A stretch of DNA of 8,351 nucleotides from an uncultured Lachnospiraceae bacterium (GTDB lineage Bacteria; Bacillota; Clostridia; Lachnospirales; Lachnospiraceae): the NCBI GenBank assembly GCA_902795625.1, contig CADBLW010000062.1, positions 1 to 8,351 on the forward strand, given 5' to 3'. A program made the translations under genes and the position numbers. The notes beneath the pieces are model-generated. The model had not been told where the DNA came from. It saw only the letters and a list, made by a program, of their open reading frames with translations, and ran no database searches. Shown piece after piece: positions 5,506 through 8,351 of the stretch; the stretch's first letter is position 1, and each line of letters opens with the position of its first letter.

Positions 5506-5534
5506 ATTATACCATAGTTTCCCTTATAGGGAAA
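5506..5534 (-). promoter_or_regulatory. Predicted promoter of the sufC-sufB run
   Basis: On the minus strand a perfect TATAAT (5511-5506) has, 17 bases upstream, only a weak -35 TTTCCC (5534-5529). Transcription would start near 5499, giving a leader of about 66 bases. The weak -35 is itself one arm of an inverted repeat (next entry), which suggests control by a DNA-binding regulator. Confidence 0.6.
5518..5534. promoter_or_regulatory. Inverted repeat over the sufC -35 region, candidate operator
   Basis: TTTCCC (5518-5523) and GGGAAA (5529-5534) form a 6-bp dyad with a 5-base centre, covering the spacer and the -35 of the sufC promoter. SUF operons are commonly controlled by Fe-S or iron sensors, but the regulator and its site in this organism are unknown and the dyad does not let me name one. 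Confidence 0.4.
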
Positions 5535-5621
5535 GTGACAAAAGAGTGAAAAATGTCCACGCGGGAAACCGGACCCCGGCGTCGCCTTCGGAGCGTGAAA
5601 TGTCCCTCCGGTACGCAGGAT

Positions 5622-5650
5622 TTGATTTTTTCCGGTCTCTCCTGTATAAT
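5622..5650 (+). promoter_or_regulatory. Promoter of the CNNM/HlyC-family gene
   Basis: TTGATT (5622-5627) and a perfect TATAAT (5645-5650) are spaced by 17 bases. The start would be near 5657, leaving a leader of about 95 bases with only a small CGCAT/ATGCG hairpin; no riboswitch fold is recognised. The rest of the roughly 320-base region 5434-5752 holds the divergent sufC promoter and its dyad, and no other gene. Confidence 0.75.
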
Positions 5651-5752
5651 TGTCTCATATCATCGGGACTGCGCCCGCATCATCCATGCGCCGCAAACTC
5701 CCGGAAGAGCGTTTATTTCTATCTTTTCCGAATTAAGGAGTGTGATTTTTTC

Positions 5753-7054
5753 TTGGACCCTGCCTCACGACTACAACTGGCAATCATCATAATTCTGTTA
5801 CTTCTCTCCGCTTTCTTCTCGTCCGCGGAGACGGCTCTGATGTCCGTCAACCGGATGAAGATGCGAAGTCTCTCGGAGACGCGCCGGGCTGCCCGCCGCG
5901 TGCTTGCGCTTCTCGATAACCAGCCCAAGCTTCTCTCTGCGATACTCATCGGCAACAATATCGTCAACCTCACTGCCTCCGCGCTCACTTCCGTGTTCGC
6001 ACAGCGCCTGTGGGGACGGACGATGCTCTCGATCGCCACCGGCGTGCTCACGTTCCTGGTCATCATTTTCGGTGAGATCGTTCCGAAGACCATCGCCGCC
6101 TTGTACAGCGACCGCATTGCGATGGCGTACTCCGCCGTGATCCGCGCATACACTGTCGTAATGACGCCTGTCATTTTCCTCGTAAATGTCTTCTCCACCG
6201 GCCTTCTCCGCCTGCTGGGCATCGATCCCCGCAAGCGCCAGACCATTACCGAGGACGAGCTTCTCACGGTGGTGGAAGCAAGCCATGAGGACGGCGTTTT
6301 GGAAAATGAAGAGAAAGAGATGATCAATAACGTAGTGGACTTCGGCGATTCCGTCGCCAAGGATGTCATGGTGCCGCGGATCGACGTCGATTTCGTCTCG
6401 ACGGAAATGTCCTACGACGACGTGGTTGCGGCATTTCGCGCCAACAACTACTCCCGCCTTCCCGTGTATGAGACCACACAGGATAATGTCGTCGGCATTC
6501 TGTTTCTGAAGGATCTGTTCCACTACGACGGGCAGCGCGAAGCATTTAACGTGAAGGACCTGATGCGAAAGCCGTTCTACACCTACGAGTTCAAGAAGAC
6601 GGCGGATCTGCTTGCCGAGATGCGCAAGGACTCCTACACCATCGCCGTCGTTCTGGACGAGTACGGCGCCACCGCGGGAATCATCACTCTCGAGGATCTC
6701 TTGGAGGAGATCGTCGGCGAGATCCGCGACGAGTATGACGCGGACGAGCAGGATCCGATCACGAAGATATCCGACACGGAGTTCCTTCTGGACGGCTCCG
6801 CCAAGCTTGACGATGTCAACGATGCCACCGGCCTCTCCCTCGAGTCTGATGACTACGACTCCATCGCCGGCCACCTCAACATGCTTCTTGAACATATCCC
6901 CGTAAGCGGAGAAACGGTTACCGACGCCGACGGCGTCACCTACGAGGTTGTCGAGGTTGACAAGAACCGGATCGATCGCGTGCGCCTTACGCTACCGAAC
7001 CTTTCGGACGAGACGGCCGCCGAGCGGTCGATGCCTGCTGACACAGAGGAATAA
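5753..7054 (+). CDS. CNNM/HlyC-CorC family membrane protein (DUF21-CBS-CBS-CorC_HlyC)
   Basis: This 433-aa protein has the full architecture of the family that includes animal CNNMs and bacterial CorC/YtfL/YhdP-type proteins. A transmembrane DUF21 domain (about 6-190) carries FSSAET (22-27) and GEIVPKT (107-113). Two CBS domains (about 205-330) follow, and then a CorC_HlyC domain (about 336-415). Members have been linked to magnesium or other cation efflux and resistance; 'hemolysin' is a legacy name. The start is the TTG at 5753, preceded by AAGGAG (5735-5740) at a 12-base spacing. There is no in-frame ATG until 5840, inside the membrane domain, and the upstream open frame is antisense to sufC. 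It is probably monocistronic, with its own promoter and terminator. Its C-terminal domain has a clear homologue at the end of the next, convergent gene. The transported ion cannot be told from sequence. Confidence 0.94.
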   Translation: MDPASRLQLAIIIILLLLSAFFSSAETALMSVNRMKMRSLSETRRAARRVLALLDNQPKLLSAILIGNNIVNLTASALTSVFAQRLWGRTMLSIATGVLTFLVIIFGEIVPKTIAALYSDRIAMAYSAVIRAYTVVMTPVIFLVNVFSTGLLRLLGIDPRKRQTITEDELLTVVEASHEDGVLENEEKEMINNVVDFGDSVAKDVMVPRIDVDFVSTEMSYDDVVAAFRANNYSRLPVYETTQDNVVGILFLKDLFHYDGQREAFNVKDLMRKPFYTYEFKKTADLLAEMRKDSYTIAVVLDEYGATAGIITLEDLLEEIVGEIRDEYDADEQDPITKISDTEFLLDGSAKLDDVNDATGLSLESDDYDSIAGHLNMLLEHIPVSGETVTDADGVTYEVVEVDKNRIDRVRLTLPNLSDETAAERSMPADTEE

Positions 7055-7110
7055 GAGACACGCTGTATCGCCCGGAGATTTCCCGGGCACACTTCGTAAG
7101 CTTAGCATAC

Positions 7111-7147
7111 AAAAACTGCAGTACCCCATCCGGGCACTGCAGTTTTT
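7111..7147. terminator. Bidirectional intrinsic terminator between convergent genes
   Basis: AAAAACTGCAGT (7111-7122) pairs perfectly with ACTGCAGTTTTT (7136-7147), a 12-bp stem with a 13-base loop, giving a U-run on either strand (one extra T on plus). It lies 56 bases after the CNNM/HlyC stop and 31 bases from the stop of the convergent gene, and serves both. A smaller hairpin (GCCCGG 7070-7075 with CCGGGC 7083-7088) precedes it. Confidence 0.9.
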
Positions 7148-7177
7148 TATTGAACACTCCTATTTTCCGGTCAGTCG

Positions 7178-8351
7178 TTACGGAAGGATCACCTTCACCT
7201 GAACGACATTGCCCTCTTCGACCTTTACCGCCTCAAAGACGACACCGAAATTATTGTTCTGCTTTTCATTTTCCGCGGGTTTGTACGTCGCACGTTCTCC
7301 CTGCTCCGGCACGTGTCCGAGAGCATAGTGCATATAGTCGGCGAGATTTGCGTATCCGCTCTTATGCAGCGAGAGTCCCGTCTCGTAATCAACTTCGAGA
7401 AGTCTCGCACTGCCCTCAAACAGGTACTCCTTGTCGGACAGCTTGGTGAAATACTGTGACGCCAGCTCCGCCGTGCGCTCGCGGTCGATCTTGATCAGGT
7501 ACGCCGTCTCCCGGGTCTTCGAATCGGTCGCTTCCTTCACCACCGTACCGAGACTCTTCAGAAGATCCGTGCTGACATTGATCTTGCGGCACCGCTTACC
7601 CTGTACGGTAAGCGCCTCCTCGTCGGAGCCGGGGTTGTCAGCATAGCCGTCCACCTGCTCGCACTGTCCGATATAGACGTAATCGAGATCAAAGTGCTCG
7701 ATCAGGTATGCTGTCTGCTTGGAATTGTTCGACGTATATATGGTGACGACATCGTTGCGTCGGTTCGAAACGATCTCCGGATAGTCCTTGTCGCCGCTGC
7801 TACGCCACAGCCACTCATGGGTCTGCCAGCCGAGCACGGTCGGCATTCCGGTAAATGCGGAGATACGGTTGAAGTAGGTGTAGCTTAAGCCCTGCATCTC
7901 CAGCACATTGACCTGTTCGTCAAAGTTCTCGTTGATATAGTCGATGATATCGGCATCCGCCGTACTGCAGTCGCTGCGGATGAAGGCCGAAGCATTGAGA
8001 CCCTTGTAGTATCCGCCGAACCAGGTCGTGTACGCTTCGTTAAAGTATCCGATCGTAGACATCAGAAGACACATAAACACAATGCCGGCGCCCTTCATAA
8101 ACCTGCTTGCAGGCATGGTGAGGAACCGTGTGATGATGTACCCCATGCTCAGTCCGTACATGATGAATGCCTGATAGGTCAGCTTAAACATCGTGTTGGC
8201 ACGCTGGTACGCCCCGCCGTAGATATCCTTGACATAGATGAACTCCGGCAGCAGCACGAGGCCGAACGCGCACAGTCCGATGGTCAGGATGAACAGATCC
8301 GTGATCTCCAGGCTGTCCATAAACCGCGTAAGGCCGTTGGATATCTCCGGA
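7178..8351 (-). CDS. DUF2298 (YYY-type) membrane protein, 5'-truncated, with C-terminal CorC_HlyC-like domain
   Basis: The frame runs off the right edge without a stop, so the N-terminal part of this large membrane protein is missing; 390 codons plus the stop are visible. Numbering from the internal M at 8320, three hydrophobic segments (about 6-29, 47-66, 75-95) frame the family-like motif PEFIYVKDIYGG-YQRANTMFK (25-46, one residue between the two parts left out). A soluble segment with GLSYTYFNRISAFTG and TVLGWQTHEWLWR follows, typical of the C-terminus of DUF2298 membrane proteins, which resemble polytopic glycosyltransferases; their function is unproven. Unexpectedly, residues 291-380 align with the CorC_HlyC domain of the neighbouring gene: 55 ungapped positions with 24 identities, then a short Asn/Lys-rich insert and a similar final strand ending in LP. 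I know of no such fusion in this family. No start or promoter is visible. Confidence 0.85.
   Translation of the reverse strand, partial: PEISNGLTRFMDSLEITDLFILTIGLCAFGLVLLPEFIYVKDIYGGAYQRANTMFKLTYQAFIMYGLSMGYIITRFLTMPASRFMKGAGIVFMCLLMSTIGYFNEAYTTWFGGYYKGLNASAFIRSDCSTADADIIDYINENFDEQVNVLEMQGLSYTYFNRISAFTGMPTVLGWQTHEWLWRSSGDKDYPEIVSNRRNDVVTIYTSNNSKQTAYLIEHFDLDYVYIGQCEQVDGYADNPGSDEEALTVQGKRCRKINVSTDLLKSLGTVVKEATDSKTRETAYLIKIDRERTAELASQYFTKLSDKEYLFEGSARLLEVDYETGLSLHKSGYANLADYMHYALGHVPEQGERATYKPAENEKQNNNFGVVFEAVKVEEGNVVQVKVILP

Noticed and set aside
5243..5752. In-frame upstream extension of the CNNM/HlyC protein
   Set aside because: It lies antisense to sufC and across two promoters; the Shine-Dalgarno site and family N-terminus support the TTG at 5753.
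5798..6895. 365-codon minus-strand open frame opposite the CNNM/HlyC gene
   Set aside because: Shadow caused by GC-biased codon use; the plus-strand frame encodes all recognised domains.

Overview
The window looks like chromosomal DNA from a fairly GC-rich member of the Clostridia, most likely Lachnospiraceae-like. The signs are a two-gene SufC/SufB iron-sulphur system, a Gram-positive lipoprotein, GGAGG-type ribosome binding sites, sigma-A promoters with 16-17 base spacers, an elongator tRNA-Met without encoded CCA, and Thr/Pro-rich linkers on surface proteins. The assignment to family is inference; only the Gram-positive, clostridial flavour is well supported. There is no phage, transposon or CRISPR array.

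Layout. On the left, ispF (isoprenoid precursor synthesis) is on the minus strand and carries an unusual four-cysteine tail. A divergent intergenic region holds its promoter and that of a plus-strand pair: a membrane-anchored barnase-type ribonuclease on a Thr/Pro repeat stalk, followed by a barstar-type inhibitor. A bidirectional terminator separates this pair from a minus-strand tRNA-Met(CAT), which has a near-perfect promoter and a 12-bp hairpin in its leader. Next comes a minus-strand gene run, read right to left: sufC, sufB, a ComEC-like metallo-beta-lactamase-fold lipoprotein, and cdd (cytidine deaminase). A divergent promoter region of about 320 bases leads to a plus-strand CNNM/HlyC-CorC family membrane protein. 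It converges, across a second bidirectional terminator, on a DUF2298 ('YYY') membrane protein that runs off the right edge.

How the genes relate. The ribonuclease and inhibitor form a toxin/immunity-like or secreted enzyme/self-protection pair: all barnase catalytic residues are present, and the inhibitor keeps its two key aspartates and its tyrosine. The ribonuclease, the ComEC-like lipoprotein and cytidine deaminase could together serve extracellular nucleic-acid breakdown and nucleoside salvage, but this is only a hypothesis from proximity.

The two observations most worth a second look are (1) the surface-tethered barnase/barstar module, with matched changes at one side of the known interface and a palindrome inside its promoter, and (2) the DUF2298 protein ending in a domain clearly homologous to the CorC_HlyC domain at the end of the neighbouring, convergently transcribed gene. 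The two tails form a mirrored arrangement around the shared terminator.
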